From positions 20,756-32,120 of the forward strand of contig PBCV01000013.1 of NCBI GenBank assembly GCA_002717915.1: a stretch of DNA of 11,365 bases, read 5' to 3'. This document shows positions 1 through 6,927 of the stretch, piece after piece. Made by a program: the position numbers and the translations under genes. Within the stretch, counting starts at the first letter, position 1; every line of letters starts with the position of its first letter. The notes below the pieces were generated by a model, which was given only the letters and a program-made list of their open reading frames with translations, made no database searches and was not told where the DNA came from. The stretch is from Fidelibacterota bacterium (GTDB lineage: Bacteria; Fidelibacterota; Marinisomatia; Marinisomatales; UBA1611).

Positions 1-107
1 ACAGTGCAGGTGAACCAAGGGGTACCCGTATCTTTGGGCCTGTAGCCAGGGAATTAAGGGATGTTGGATTTATGCGTATTGTCTCCATGGCGCCGGAGGT
101 ACTTTAA
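1..107 (+). CDS. rplN: 50S ribosomal protein L14, C-terminal fragment (5' end outside window)
   Basis: The first complete codon begins at base 3, and 34 residues are readable before TAA at 105-107. The visible part, with [12 protein letters not shown] and a tail ending SMAPEVL, matches the highly conserved C-terminus of L14. L14 is a large-subunit protein at the subunit interface that contacts L19 and 16S rRNA. The gene is cut only by the window edge; nothing suggests it is broken. It is followed one base later by rplX, whose ribosome-binding site lies within the last rplN codons. This is the standard spc-operon order. Identification is secure despite the short length. Confidence 0.95.
   Translation, partial: SAGEPRGTRIFGPVARELRDVGFMRIVSMAPEVL
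95..100 (+). promoter_or_regulatory. Shine-Dalgarno site that fixes the rplX start
   Basis: GGAGGT lies 8 bases before the ATG at 109, inside the final codons of rplN. It supports 109 as the rplX start rather than the in-frame ATG at 61, which would add 16 residues unlike any L24 and overlap rplN more deeply. Confidence 0.85.
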
Positions 108-108
108 C

Positions 109-417
109 ATGCATATTAAAAAAGGGATGACCGTCAAAGTAATCAGTGGAAATCATAAAGATTTGGAAGGAAAGGTGCTTAATGTTTTTCCGAAAAAACA
201 GCGTGTAATTATTGAAGGGATTAACTTTAGAAAAAGAGCGACACGTCCAACCCAAGATAACCCTTCCGGGGGTTTTGTTGAGAGAGAAGCTTCCATTCAC
301 GTGTCAAATATAATGGTGGTTCACGGTGGTCAGGCAACCCGGGTTGGATACAAGAAACTTGAGGACGGCTCCAAGGTACGGATCTCCAAAAAAACGAATG
401 AAGAAATTGAAGCTTAA
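109..417 (+). CDS. rplX: 50S ribosomal protein L24
   Basis: A 102-residue protein, the usual length for bacterial L24. L24 binds the 5' domain of 23S rRNA and starts large-subunit assembly. The N-terminus carries the KOW motif (about residues 4-30, with [19 protein letters not shown]), followed by the [10 protein letters not shown] segment and a central [12 protein letters not shown] stretch typical of L24. The frame is open upstream to 61, but the strong Shine-Dalgarno site at 95-100 and family length place the start at 109. It sits 1 base after rplN and 2 bases before rplE, so translation of the three is probably coupled. Confidence 0.96.
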   Translation: MHIKKGMTVKVISGNHKDLEGKVLNVFPKKQRVIIEGINFRKRATRPTQDNPSGGFVEREASIHVSNIMVVHGGQATRVGYKKLEDGSKVRISKKTNEEIEA

Positions 418-419
418 TC

Positions 420-1058
420 ATGACTGAGAAAAAAGATACAAAGAAAAAGCCAAAGGTAAAGAAAAAAACTAAGCCTGTTGTTTATGTGCCTTCATTAAGG
501 AGCATGTATAAGGATGAGATTGTACCATCTATGTTAAAGCTATTCAAATACTCCAATGTTATGGAAGTTCCGAAACTCAATAATATTTCCCTAAATATGG
601 GCTTGGGGGATGCCAAAAACAATTCAAAAGATTTGGCAAGTGCCCTTGATGAAATCACGCTGATCTCAGGCCAGAAACCGATTGTAACGAAAGCAAAAAA
701 AGATATCTCAAATTTTAAAATCCGCAAAGGATGGCCGGTGGGATGCAAGGTAACGCTAAGGTCTGATATGATGTATGAATTTCTGGATCGCCTGATCTCT
801 GTTGCTCTACCAAGAACCCGCGATTTTCGAGGGCTGTCATTCAAATCATTTGATGGGCGGGGTAACTATAATTTTGGGGTGAAAGAGCAAATAATTTTCA
901 CTGAAATAGACTATGATAAAATCCAGTCCATTCGTGGATTAAATGTTTCAATTATTACATCTGCAGGTACAGATGATGAAGCGTATGAATTACTGAAACT
1001 GTTCGGATTTCCATTAAGAGATAAGCCGATAAAACAAGAAATCGAAGAGGCGGCTTAA
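420..1058 (+). CDS. rplE: 50S ribosomal protein L5, with lysine-rich N-terminal extension
   Basis: L5 binds 5S rRNA in the central protuberance of the large subunit and contacts P-site tRNA and S13. The core is unmistakable: [27 protein letters not shown], and PRTRDFRGL through FDGRGNY (residues 131-150), then EIDYDKI. From the ATG at 420 the protein is 212 residues against about 180 in the family. The excess is mainly the first 20 or so residues, rich in Lys with Thr and Pro, plus an acidic tail (QEIEEAA). The conserved part begins near residue 22 ([15 protein letters not shown]). An in-frame GTG at 486 would give the family length, but it has no visible ribosome-binding site and would leave an unexplained 68-base gap. 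I therefore prefer 420, although its own ribosome-binding site is weak. The stop codon overlaps rpsN by one base. Confidence 0.94.
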   Translation: MTEKKDTKKKPKVKKKTKPVVYVPSLRSMYKDEIVPSMLKLFKYSNVMEVPKLNNISLNMGLGDAKNNSKDLASALDEITLISGQKPIVTKAKKDISNFKIRKGWPVGCKVTLRSDMMYEFLDRLISVALPRTRDFRGLSFKSFDGRGNYNFGVKEQIIFTEIDYDKIQSIRGLNVSIITSAGTDDEAYELLKLFGFPLRDKPIKQEIEEAA

Positions 1059-1243
1059 TGGCTAAAAAATCACAGATCCAAAAATCTAAACGAAAAGTAA
1101 AATTCTCGACACGTGAGAAGAAACGGTGTTTTAAATGTGGTCGACCCCATGGTTACTTAAGACGGTTTGGATTGTGCAGGCTCTGTTTCAGGGAAATGGC
1201 TCTCAAAGGTGAAATCCCTGGTATAACCAAAGCCAGTTGGTAG
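1058..1243 (+). CDS. rpsN: 30S ribosomal protein S14, zinc-binding (type Z) form
   Basis: A 61-residue protein. S14 sits in the head of the small subunit and is needed for late assembly. This is the short zinc form, with Cys24-x2-Cys27 and Cys40-x2-Cys43 able to hold one zinc ion, then the conserved [11 protein letters not shown] and the usual IPGITKASW end. The longer zinc-free S14 of about 100 residues is excluded by length and by these cysteines. The ATG overlaps the rplE stop by one base (TAATG), and GAGG at 1047-1050 is placed 7 bases upstream. Confidence 0.97.
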   Translation: MAKKSQIQKSKRKVKFSTREKKRCFKCGRPHGYLRRFGLCRLCFREMALKGEIPGITKASW

Positions 1244-1246
1244 GAG
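1242..1246 (+). promoter_or_regulatory. Shine-Dalgarno site for rpsH
   Basis: AGGAG overlaps the rpsN stop codon and lies 7 bases before the ATG at 1254. It favours that ATG over the second in-frame ATG at 1260, which would be 13 bases away. Confidence 0.75.
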
Positions 1247-1253
1247 ATTTATC

Positions 1254-1655
1254 ATGTCAATGTCAGATCCAATCGCAGATTTTCTAACCCGCATCCGTAA
1301 TGGGTTTTCAGCAAAAAAACGCTGGGTAGACGTCCCGAGCAGCTCTCTTAAGAAACGGATAGCTCTGGTTCTTAAAGAAGAAAAATATATTAAAGATTTT
1401 TTCTTTATTTCTGGTGGGGGTAACAAAGAATTCATCCGGGTCTTTTTGAAATACGATTATCAGGGTAAACCTGTGATTGAAAATATTAAACGTGTGAGCC
1501 GTCCAGGCCTCAGGGTGTACGTTGGGGCAGGAGAGGCCCCGCGTGTTCTTGATGGTCTTGGTATTTCAATCCTTTCCACTTCGAAAGGTGTTTTATCTAA
1601 CAAAAAGGCAAAACAGCTGGGTGTGGGCGGCGAATTGCTGTGTGAGGTCTATTAA
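1254..1655 (+). CDS. rpsH: 30S ribosomal protein S8
   Basis: A 133-residue protein of normal S8 length. S8 binds the central domain of 16S rRNA early in 30S assembly; in E. coli it also represses the spc operon by binding its mRNA. The N-terminus [14 protein letters not shown] and the C-terminus ([15 protein letters not shown], then [11 protein letters not shown]) are family signatures and include the RNA-binding Ser-Thr-Ser loop. Two in-frame ATGs (1254, 1260) differ by two residues; the first has the better-spaced ribosome-binding site. I saw no obvious copy of the 16S S8-binding helix in the nearby mRNA, so autoregulation here is unproven. Confidence 0.96.
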   Translation: MSMSDPIADFLTRIRNGFSAKKRWVDVPSSSLKKRIALVLKEEKYIKDFFFISGGGNKEFIRVFLKYDYQGKPVIENIKRVSRPGLRVYVGAGEAPRVLDGLGISILSTSKGVLSNKKAKQLGVGGELLCEVY

Positions 1656-1660
1656 AGACG

Positions 1661-2200
1661 ATGTCGAGAATTGGTCAAAATCCTATCAATATACCAGCAG
1701 GTGTCAATATTGATCTTAAGGGTACCTTAGTGAAGGTCAAGGGACAAAAAGGTTCTCTTGAATACCAAGTCCATAAGGATATGAATATTTCTGAACATGA
1801 TGGAACGGTTCTTGTCAATCGGAATTCAGATGCCCGGGAACAAAGAGCCATCCACGGGACAACCCGTCAAATGATACATAATATGGTTGTAGGTGTATCT
1901 GAAGGTTTCAGCAAAGAACTAGAGATCATTGGCGTAGGATATCAGGCACAGGTGCAGGGAACACGACTCCGGCTCCAACTGGGATATTCTCACGATATAT
2001 ATTTTGATATGCCAGAAGGTATAACAGTTACTGCCAACCGAACTGAGGTTAAGGTAGAAGGAATCGATAAACAGTTGGTTGGAGCTGTCGCAGCAAAAAT
2101 CCGCTCATTTAGACCACCAGAGCCATACAAGGGTAAGGGTATCCGCTATAAGGGTGAATATGTCCGTTCTAAACAGGGTAAAACGGTAGGAGCGACATAG
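1661..2200 (+). CDS. rplF: 50S ribosomal protein L6
   Basis: A 179-residue protein, the family length. L6 binds the sarcin-ricin region of 23S rRNA near the factor-binding site. MSRIGQNPINIPAGV at the N-terminus, GVGYQAQVQGTRLRLQLGYSH in the middle, and RPPEPYKGKGIRY (residues 151-163) are diagnostic of the two-domain L6 fold. It begins 5 bases after rpsH; a GAGGT at 1644-1648, inside the end of rpsH, is the likely but distant ribosome-binding site. The stop codon shares a base with the GTG start of rplR. Confidence 0.97.
   Translation: MSRIGQNPINIPAGVNIDLKGTLVKVKGQKGSLEYQVHKDMNISEHDGTVLVNRNSDAREQRAIHGTTRQMIHNMVVGVSEGFSKELEIIGVGYQAQVQGTRLRLQLGYSHDIYFDMPEGITVTANRTEVKVEGIDKQLVGAVAAKIRSFRPPEPYKGKGIRYKGEYVRSKQGKTVGAT
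2188..2192 (+). promoter_or_regulatory. Shine-Dalgarno site supporting the GTG start of rplR
   Basis: AGGAG lies within the last codons of rplF, 7 bases before the GTG at 2200. No ATG in the rplR frame lies near the expected N-terminus, so this site decides the start. Confidence 0.8.
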
Positions 2201-2571
2201 TGGCACATCATCGTTCAATCATTCGTAGAGAAGAGAGAAGGCGAAACAGGAGTAAAAAAACATCTCGTTTTCACGCAGGTCGTCCAAGGCTTGTTGTGTA
2301 CAGGAGTTTAAGGCATTTTGAGGCCCAGATTATTGATGATTTTAAGGGAGCGACGCTGGTTTCTGTATCATCGAGAGATAAAGAATTGCAAGCTGCAGTT
2401 AAAAAAGCAGCAAATAAAATAGAAATCAGCCATATTGTAGGTGAAGCATTGGCTAAAAAGGCAAAAGCGGATAAGGTTGGCCCTGTTGTTTTGGACCGGA
2501 ATGGATATCCCTACCATGGTCGGGTTAAGGCGTTTACTGAAGCTGCCCGTGATGGCGGATTGGAATTATAG
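2200..2571 (+). CDS. rplR: 50S ribosomal protein L18
   Basis: A 123-residue protein. L18 binds 5S rRNA and, with L5, attaches it to the 50S central protuberance. Seen in the sequence are a basic N-terminal arm rich in Arg and Lys (residues 1-25), then RPRLVVYRSLRHFEAQIIDD, and the C-terminal DRNGYPYHGRVKAFTEAARDGG, which is the family signature. The start is a GTG sharing its first base with the rplF TAG stop. The second codon is Ala, as is common for processed ribosomal proteins. It ends 11 bases before rpsE. Confidence 0.96.
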   Translation: MAHHRSIIRREERRRNRSKKTSRFHAGRPRLVVYRSLRHFEAQIIDDFKGATLVSVSSRDKELQAAVKKAANKIEISHIVGEALAKKAKADKVGPVVLDRNGYPYHGRVKAFTEAARDGGLEL

Positions 2572-2574
2572 GAG
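2570..2574 (+). promoter_or_regulatory. Shine-Dalgarno site supporting the TTG start of rpsE
   Basis: AGGAG begins inside the rplR stop codon and lies 8 bases before TTG at 2583. No other start codon is near it in that frame, so the rare TTG start is well supported. Confidence 0.8.
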
Positions 2575-2582
2575 AATTTGAT

Positions 2583-3086
2583 TTGGCAATTATTAATCCA
2601 GCTGAACTTGATCTTAAAGAAGAAGCAGTCGTAAAAATCAACCGGACAGCAAAAGTTACCTCCCGGGGCAAGCGTTTTAGATTCTCAGCTCTGATTGTGG
2701 TAGGAGATGGGAACGGACATATTGGTGTGGGGCTGGGAAAAGCCAATGAGGTGATTTCTGCCATCCAGAAAGGGAAAGACATTGCAAAGAGGAGTATCGT
2801 AAAAGTTTCAGTGATCAATGGGACAATTCCTCACACAATCATTGGCAAGCACGGGGCAAGCAGGATTATGCTCAAACCCGCTTCTCCTGGTACTGGAATA
2901 ATCGCAGGATCCAACGTAAGGGCAGTAATGGAACAGGTTGGTATTCATAATATTTTAACAAAACGCCAGGGTTCAAAGAACTCGATGAACTTGGTTCATG
3001 CAACGATGGATGCCTTGCTTCGTATGAAAGATGCTGTTGCAATTGCAAATAAACGTGGTATTTCAATTGGTGAAGTGTTTAACTAA
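2583..3086 (+). CDS. rpsE: 30S ribosomal protein S5
   Basis: A 167-residue protein. S5 lies at the mRNA entrance of the 30S subunit and affects decoding accuracy and mRNA unwinding. The double-stranded-RNA-binding-like N-terminal domain contains VGDGNGHIGVGLGKA (residues 40-54); the C-terminal domain has PASPGTGIIAGSNVRAVMEQ and ends KRGISIGEVFN. Start is TTG followed by GCA (Ala), supported by the AGGAG site upstream. The segment after NILTK reads RQGSKNSMN where many S5 proteins have a form like SLGSSNPHN, a mild local divergence at a usually conserved place. The TAA overlaps the rpmD ATG by one base. Confidence 0.96.
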   Translation: MAIINPAELDLKEEAVVKINRTAKVTSRGKRFRFSALIVVGDGNGHIGVGLGKANEVISAIQKGKDIAKRSIVKVSVINGTIPHTIIGKHGASRIMLKPASPGTGIIAGSNVRAVMEQVGIHNILTKRQGSKNSMNLVHATMDALLRMKDAVAIANKRGISIGEVFN

Positions 3087-3274
3087 TGGCTAAATCAAAA
3101 ACATTACGTATTACACAGATAAAAAGTGGCATAGGCTATCCTGGTAAAGCTAAGGCTACTCTTCAAGCCCTTGGGTTGCGCAAAATGGAGCAAACCGTTG
3201 AGCATAGTGATACACCAGTGGTACGTGGAATGATTAATGTAATACCTTTTTTACTCAAGGTTGAAGAAGTATGA
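3086..3274 (+). CDS. rpmD: 50S ribosomal protein L30
   Basis: A 62-residue protein, normal for bacterial L30. L30 is a small two-helix, three-strand protein on the outer 50S surface contacting 23S rRNA. The signatures are LRITQIKSGIGYPGKAKATL and LGLRKMEQTVEHSDTPVVRGMI. L30 is missing from some bacterial lineages, so its presence is weakly informative. The start overlaps the rpsE stop by one base, and the stop overlaps the rplO start by four bases (ATGA), a classic translational-coupling arrangement. Confidence 0.96.
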   Translation: MAKSKTLRITQIKSGIGYPGKAKATLQALGLRKMEQTVEHSDTPVVRGMINVIPFLLKVEEV

Positions 3275-3708
3275 AGCTTAGTTCATTAACACCCGTTCCC
3301 GGATCGATAAAGAACCGAAAGCGTGTTGGACGCGGTCATGGGTCAGGCCTTGGAAAATCTGCAGGCCGTGGAGATAAAGGTGCAGGACAGCGCTCCGGGT
3401 TTAAGCGTCGGCCATGGTTCGAAGGTGGGCAAATGTCCCTAGCCCGCCGCCTGCCCAAACGTGGCTTTACAAACCTATTCAAGAAAGAATTCCAAGTAGT
3501 GAATCTGGATGCTATTGATACACTCGGATTAGTTACGATAAATCCGCAAGTTCTCGCAAAACATGGTTTAGTACGGTCGGCATTAAAACCGATTAAAATT
3601 CTTGGTGATGGTGAATTAAAAACAAAATTGAATGTAACAGCAACTGCATTCAGCAATTCAGCAAAAGAAAAAATTGAGAAAGCAGGCGGGACGGCCACAG
3701 AAGAGTGA
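3271..3708 (+). CDS. rplO: 50S ribosomal protein L15
   Basis: A 145-residue protein of normal length. L15 is a late-assembling 50S protein whose long, unstructured, Gly/Arg/Lys-rich N-terminal arm (about residues 11-54, with RGHGSGLGKSAGRGDKGAGQ) threads into 23S rRNA. WFEGGQMSLARRLPKRGF follows, then a globular C-terminal domain with repeated Lys. It overlaps rpmD by four bases at its start and secY by four bases at its end (GTGA). Confidence 0.97.
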   Translation: MKLSSLTPVPGSIKNRKRVGRGHGSGLGKSAGRGDKGAGQRSGFKRRPWFEGGQMSLARRLPKRGFTNLFKKEFQVVNLDAIDTLGLVTINPQVLAKHGLVRSALKPIKILGDGELKTKLNVTATAFSNSAKEKIEKAGGTATEE

Positions 3709-5033
3709 TCGATAAAATACAAAGCATGTTTGTAATTCCTGATCTCCGTCGGAGGATTCTGTTCACCATTGGTGTGTTGATTGTAGTACGTATGGGTGCA
3801 CATATTCCTATTCCCGGAGTTAATGGTGAAGCACTTGCAGGTGCTTTTACCAATCTTCAAAACTCTCTCTTTGGCCTGTTTAATACCTTTGTAGGGGGAG
3901 CGTTTCAAAAAGCATCACTCTTTTCTCTTGGTATTATGCCCTACATTTCATCTTCAATCATAATCCAGTTGATGGGATCTGTACTTCCCTATTTTCAAAG
4001 ATTGCAGAAGGAAGGTGAAGCAGGACGGAAGAAAATCACCCAGATTACCCGTTATGGTACAGTTCTTTTGGCTTCTATGCAGTCCTACGGTGTGGTGGCG
4101 GTCTTCCTGCCAAGCCTCACAGCGAATGGGCAGCCTGTTGTTATGAACCCAGGGTGGATGTTTACATTTACCGGAATGATCAGTATGGTTACTGGAACCC
4201 TGTTTCTCATGTGGCTGGGAGAGCGGATAACAGAACGTGGAATTGGCAATGGAATCTCCCTGATTATCATGGTTGGTATTATTTCAGCATTTCCCAACGT
4301 GATCCTAAGTGAGATCACCCTAGTTCAGGAAGGTGTCAGAGGTCTACTGTCAGAATTTATCCTGATGGGTATTATGTTTCTTGTTATCTGTTTTGTGGTC
4401 CTGTTGACGCAGGGGACCCGGAAAATCCCTGTCCAATATGCAAAACGGGTCGTAGGCCGAAAAGTGTATGGCGGACAGAATACCCATATTCCTATGAGGG
4501 TCAATACAGCAGGGGTTATGCCCATCATTTTTGCTCAATCAATTATGTTTATTCCAAGTACAGTTTCAACATTTCTTGGCGATAGTGATTTTTCTCAATC
4601 TCTCATGAACTGGTTTTCTTTTGATCATCCATTTTACTGGATCGTATTTGGATTAATGATCATATTTTTTACCTATTTTTACACTGCCATCGCTTTTGAC
4701 CCCGTTCAAGTATCATCCACGATGAAGCAGCAAGGGGGTTTTATTCCAGGTGTAAGGCCAGGCAAAAAAACTGCGGAGTATATAGATAATATTTTAACAC
4801 GTGTGACACTTCCTGGATCGATCGCATTGGCCTTTGTTGCAATTTTTCCTTACATCCTGATGAATACCATGAATATTAACTATGACCTAGCCTCATTCTT
4901 TGGTGGGACCAGTCTGTTAATTATTGTAGGTGTAGCTTTGGATACGCTCCAGCAAATCGAATCTCATCTGATGATGCGTCATTATGATGGTTTTTTGACC
5001 AAAGGTAAAATTCGGGGCAGGAGGCGTATGTAA
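3705..5033 (+). CDS. secY: Protein translocase subunit SecY
   Basis: A 442-residue integral membrane protein, the pore of the Sec translocon that exports unfolded proteins and inserts membrane proteins together with SecE, SecG and SecA. Ten hydrophobic segments are consistent with the family. Hallmarks are PGVNGEAL after the first membrane segment, GIMPYISSSII (residues 76-86) in the plug/TM2 region, GEAGRKKI in a cytoplasmic loop, GERITERGIGNGISLI at TM4, the loop KIPVQYAKRVVGRKVYGG, and RPGKKTAEYID before TM9. The start is a GTG overlapping the rplO stop by four bases (GTGA). The product MIDKIQSMFVIPDLRRRI fits the usual SecY N-terminus. The C-terminal tail is short and basic (KGKIRGRRRM). 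The stop overlaps map by one base. Confidence 0.97.
   Translation: MIDKIQSMFVIPDLRRRILFTIGVLIVVRMGAHIPIPGVNGEALAGAFTNLQNSLFGLFNTFVGGAFQKASLFSLGIMPYISSSIIIQLMGSVLPYFQRLQKEGEAGRKKITQITRYGTVLLASMQSYGVVAVFLPSLTANGQPVVMNPGWMFTFTGMISMVTGTLFLMWLGERITERGIGNGISLIIMVGIISAFPNVILSEITLVQEGVRGLLSEFILMGIMFLVICFVVLLTQGTRKIPVQYAKRVVGRKVYGGQNTHIPMRVNTAGVMPIIFAQSIMFIPSTVSTFLGDSDFSQSLMNWFSFDHPFYWIVFGLMIIFFTYFYTAIAFDPVQVSSTMKQQGGFIPGVRPGKKTAEYIDNILTRVTLPGSIALAFVAIFPYILMNTMNINYDLASFFGGTSLLIIVGVALDTLQQIESHLMMRHYDGFLTKGKIRGRRRM
5019..5024 (+). promoter_or_regulatory. Shine-Dalgarno site for map
   Basis: A full AGGAGG hexamer inside the last secY codons, 8 bases before the map ATG at 5033. It is one of the strongest ribosome-binding sites in the window. 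Confidence 0.8.
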
Positions 5034-5788
5034 TGGTTCATACTCGTTCCATTCGCGAAATAGATAAAATTGCCCGCAGCTGTCAAATTGTTGCAGACAC
5101 ATTGATCTTTTTGGAATCATATGTTGTTGACGGAGCCTGTGTATCTGATTTAGATCAGATGGCAGAAGAGTTTATTCGTTCCAGGGGTGCACGGCCTGCT
5201 TTTAAAGGGTATATGGGTTTCCCTGCAACCTTGTGTGTTTCAATTGATGATGCAGTTGTACATGGTATCCCAGGAAAAGAGATCCTAAAAGATGGACAGA
5301 TTGTTGGGATTGATTGTGGTGCTGAATTGGACGGCTATTACGGTGACCATGCGCGGTCTTTTGCTGTGGGTACAATTGATGTAGCCAAGCAAAAATTACT
5401 GGATGTGACCCGGGAATCACTTGCAAATGGGATCGAGCAGGCTGTCCCCGGCAACTATGTGGGGGATATTGGAAATGCGGTTCAATGCCATGCAGAAAAT
5501 AATGGTTTTTCTGTGGTGAGGGAACTGGTAGGACACGGCATTGGTACAGAATTGCATGAAGAGCCGCAAATCCCAAATTATGGCAATGCAAAACAGGGAT
5601 ATCAATTGCGTTCGGGTATGTGTATTGCTATTGAACCGATGATCAATGCGGGCGGTAAAGAAGTCTACACTGCAACAGACGGCTGGACCATACTTACAAA
5701 AGATGGAAAACCATCAGCACATTTTGAGCATACAGTTGCTATTACAGACTCTGGACCAAAAATTTTAAGCGTGGGATCGAATGGCTAA
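5033..5788 (+). CDS. map: Methionine aminopeptidase, type I
   Basis: A 251-residue cytoplasmic metalloenzyme that removes the initiator methionine when the second residue is small. Many ribosomal proteins in this operon begin Met-Ala or Met-Ser and are likely substrates. All five metal ligands are visible: Asp94, Asp105, His168, Glu201 and Glu232, each three positions before the E. coli equivalents, and the substrate-binding histidine in LHEEP is His175. There is no N-terminal zinc-finger or SH3 extension, so it is the short type Ia form. The ATG overlaps the secY TAA (TAATG), and the end overlaps infA by eight bases. No adenylate kinase gene lies between secY and map, unlike many Firmicutes. 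Confidence 0.97.
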   Translation: MVHTRSIREIDKIARSCQIVADTLIFLESYVVDGACVSDLDQMAEEFIRSRGARPAFKGYMGFPATLCVSIDDAVVHGIPGKEILKDGQIVGIDCGAELDGYYGDHARSFAVGTIDVAKQKLLDVTRESLANGIEQAVPGNYVGDIGNAVQCHAENNGFSVVRELVGHGIGTELHEEPQIPNYGNAKQGYQLRSGMCIAIEPMINAGGKEVYTATDGWTILTKDGKPSAHFEHTVAITDSGPKILSVGSNG

Positions 5789-6008
5789 GGAACAACCCAT
5801 TACAATTGATGGAGTTATCAAGGAAACACTTCCCAGTGCAATGTTTCGTGTGGAAGTGGAGATCGGCGGCAACGCTCATGAAGTCCTGGCTCATGTCAGT
5901 GGAAAAATGCGGATGCATTTTATAAAAATCTTACCTGGGGATGTAGTTACTCTGGAAATATCGCCCTATGATCTTTCCCGAGGCCGTATTACGTACAGAC
6001 AAAAATAA
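5781..6008 (+). CDS. infA: Translation initiation factor IF-1
   Basis: A 75-residue OB-fold protein that occupies the 30S A site during initiation and assists IF-2 and IF-3. The sequence has the family pattern: [57 protein letters not shown], ending TYRQK. The start ATG lies eight bases inside the end of map, implying translational coupling; its ribosome-binding site is weak (GGGA about 5 bases upstream). It ends 6 bases before rpmJ, the usual infA-rpmJ pairing. Confidence 0.97.
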   Translation: MAKEQPITIDGVIKETLPSAMFRVEVEIGGNAHEVLAHVSGKMRMHFIKILPGDVVTLEISPYDLSRGRITYRQK

Positions 6009-6014
6009 TAGAAT

Positions 6015-6128
6015 ATGAAAGTTCGACCATCAGTAAAGAAAATTTGCGCTAAGTGCAAAGTGATCAAAAGGAAAGGAGTTGTGCTTGTTATCTGTGAAAA
6101 CCCAAAACATAAACAGCGTCAAGGATAG
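6015..6128 (+). CDS. rpmJ: 50S ribosomal protein L36, zinc-binding form
   Basis: A 37-residue protein. L36 is the smallest 50S protein and contacts several 23S rRNA domains. [20 protein letters not shown] is the standard N-terminus; the zinc ligands Cys11, Cys14, Cys27 and His32 are all present. Many bacteria also carry a zinc-free second copy elsewhere, which cannot be judged here. There is no clear ribosome-binding site, so expression probably depends on reinitiation from infA 6 bases upstream. It is followed 9 bases later by rpsM. Confidence 0.96.
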   Translation: MKVRPSVKKICAKCKVIKRKGVVLVICENPKHKQRQG

Positions 6129-6137
6129 GAAATAGAA

Positions 6138-6509
6138 ATGGCACGTATTGTTGGTGTAGATATACCTCGAAATAAGAAAGTTCCCTATTCACTGCGTTAC
6201 ATCCATGGCATAGGATTGACTACAGCAAAGAAACTTTGCAAAGAGGCTAAAGTAGACTTGGATGTACGGGTTCAAGATTTAACCGAAGAACAGGTCGTTG
6301 CGCTGCGGAATGCTATTTCAGACCTTGGATACAAGGTTGAAGGTGAATTGCGGTCCGAAGTTGCTATGAATATTAAACGGCTCAAGGATGTTGGAACGTA
6401 TCGAGGTCTTCGTCATCGCCGTGGTCTTCCTGCCAATGGACAGCGGACAAAGACCAATGCACGGACGAGGAAAGGAAAGAAACGAACGATTGGATTGGGC
6501 AAGAGTTAA
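6138..6509 (+). CDS. rpsM: 30S ribosomal protein S13
   Basis: A 123-residue protein. S13 is in the head of the 30S subunit, forms bridges to L5 and the 50S subunit, and contacts P-site tRNA with its basic tail. The N-terminus [20 protein letters not shown] and the helix-hairpin-helix-like [10 protein letters not shown] are signatures, as is the C-terminal [24 protein letters not shown] overlapping the rpmJ stop is spaced 7 bases from the ATG. In E. coli, S4 represses the alpha operon through a leader before rpsM; only 9 bases are available here, so that control is absent in that form. Confidence 0.97.
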   Translation: MARIVGVDIPRNKKVPYSLRYIHGIGLTTAKKLCKEAKVDLDVRVQDLTEEQVVALRNAISDLGYKVEGELRSEVAMNIKRLKDVGTYRGLRHRRGLPANGQRTKTNARTRKGKKRTIGLGKS

Positions 6510-6531
6510 CCATTAATAAAGAGAGTCAAGA

Positions 6532-6918
6532 TTGGCCGATAATAAATCAAAAAAGAAAAAGAAAAAAAGTGTGGAGCCTCATGGTGTTGCACACATCAAA
6601 TCTACGTTTAACAATACGCACGTAACCATTACAGATAAATACGGCAATGTTATTGTGTGGGAAAAAGCAGGTACTTCCGGGTTTAAAGGATCACGGAAAA
6701 GTACTGCATATGCGGCAACTATGTCTGCTGATAAAGCGGCGCAATCGGCGCTTGCTTTGGGTATGTCCAGCGTGGATGTAGAAGTAAAGGGGCCAGGCTC
6801 TGGACGGGAGTCAGCTATTCGTGCCCTAGCCGTTGCGGGACTGCAGATTACTAGCATTAAAGATGTTACGCCTTTACCTCATAATGGATGCCGTCCTCCA
6901 AAGCGAAGAAGGGTTTAG
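6532..6918 (+). CDS. rpsK: 30S ribosomal protein S11
   Basis: A 128-residue protein on the 30S platform that helps form the mRNA exit (Shine-Dalgarno) cleft. The core [20 protein letters not shown], the [13 protein letters not shown] segment, and the C-terminal [12 protein letters not shown] are diagnostic. The start is TTG at 6532 followed by GCC (Ala). The GAGAG at 6521-6525 is 6 bases upstream, and no ATG or GTG lies in frame near the N-terminus. The N-terminal arm has a run of six lysines, within the range of the basic but variable S11 arm. It lies 22 bases after rpsM, the largest gap in the ribosomal block. Confidence 0.95.
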   Translation: MADNKSKKKKKKSVEPHGVAHIKSTFNNTHVTITDKYGNVIVWEKAGTSGFKGSRKSTAYAATMSADKAAQSALALGMSSVDVEVKGPGSGRESAIRALAVAGLQITSIKDVTPLPHNGCRPPKRRRV

Positions 6919-6927
6919 GTATATTGT

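Noticed and set aside
61..108. Upstream in-frame ATG that would lengthen L24 by 16 residues
   Set aside because: It lies in the coding region of rplN, the added residues do not resemble L24, and the good ribosome-binding site at 95-100 points to 109.
360..440. Search for an S8-binding hairpin (spc-operon repression site) near the rplX-rplE junction
   Set aside because: No convincing helix like the 16S S8 site is visible by eye; the region is AT-rich and largely coding.
3336..3908. A 190-codon open frame on the minus strand
   Set aside because: It lies opposite rplO and the start of secY, both unmistakable conserved genes, and its translation resembles no family I know. It is a by-product of codon use on the other strand.
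6535..6570. A-rich repeat-like tract at the start of rpsK as a possible slippage site
   Set aside because: It encodes the Lys-rich arm common to S11, and the frame continues without need for a shift.
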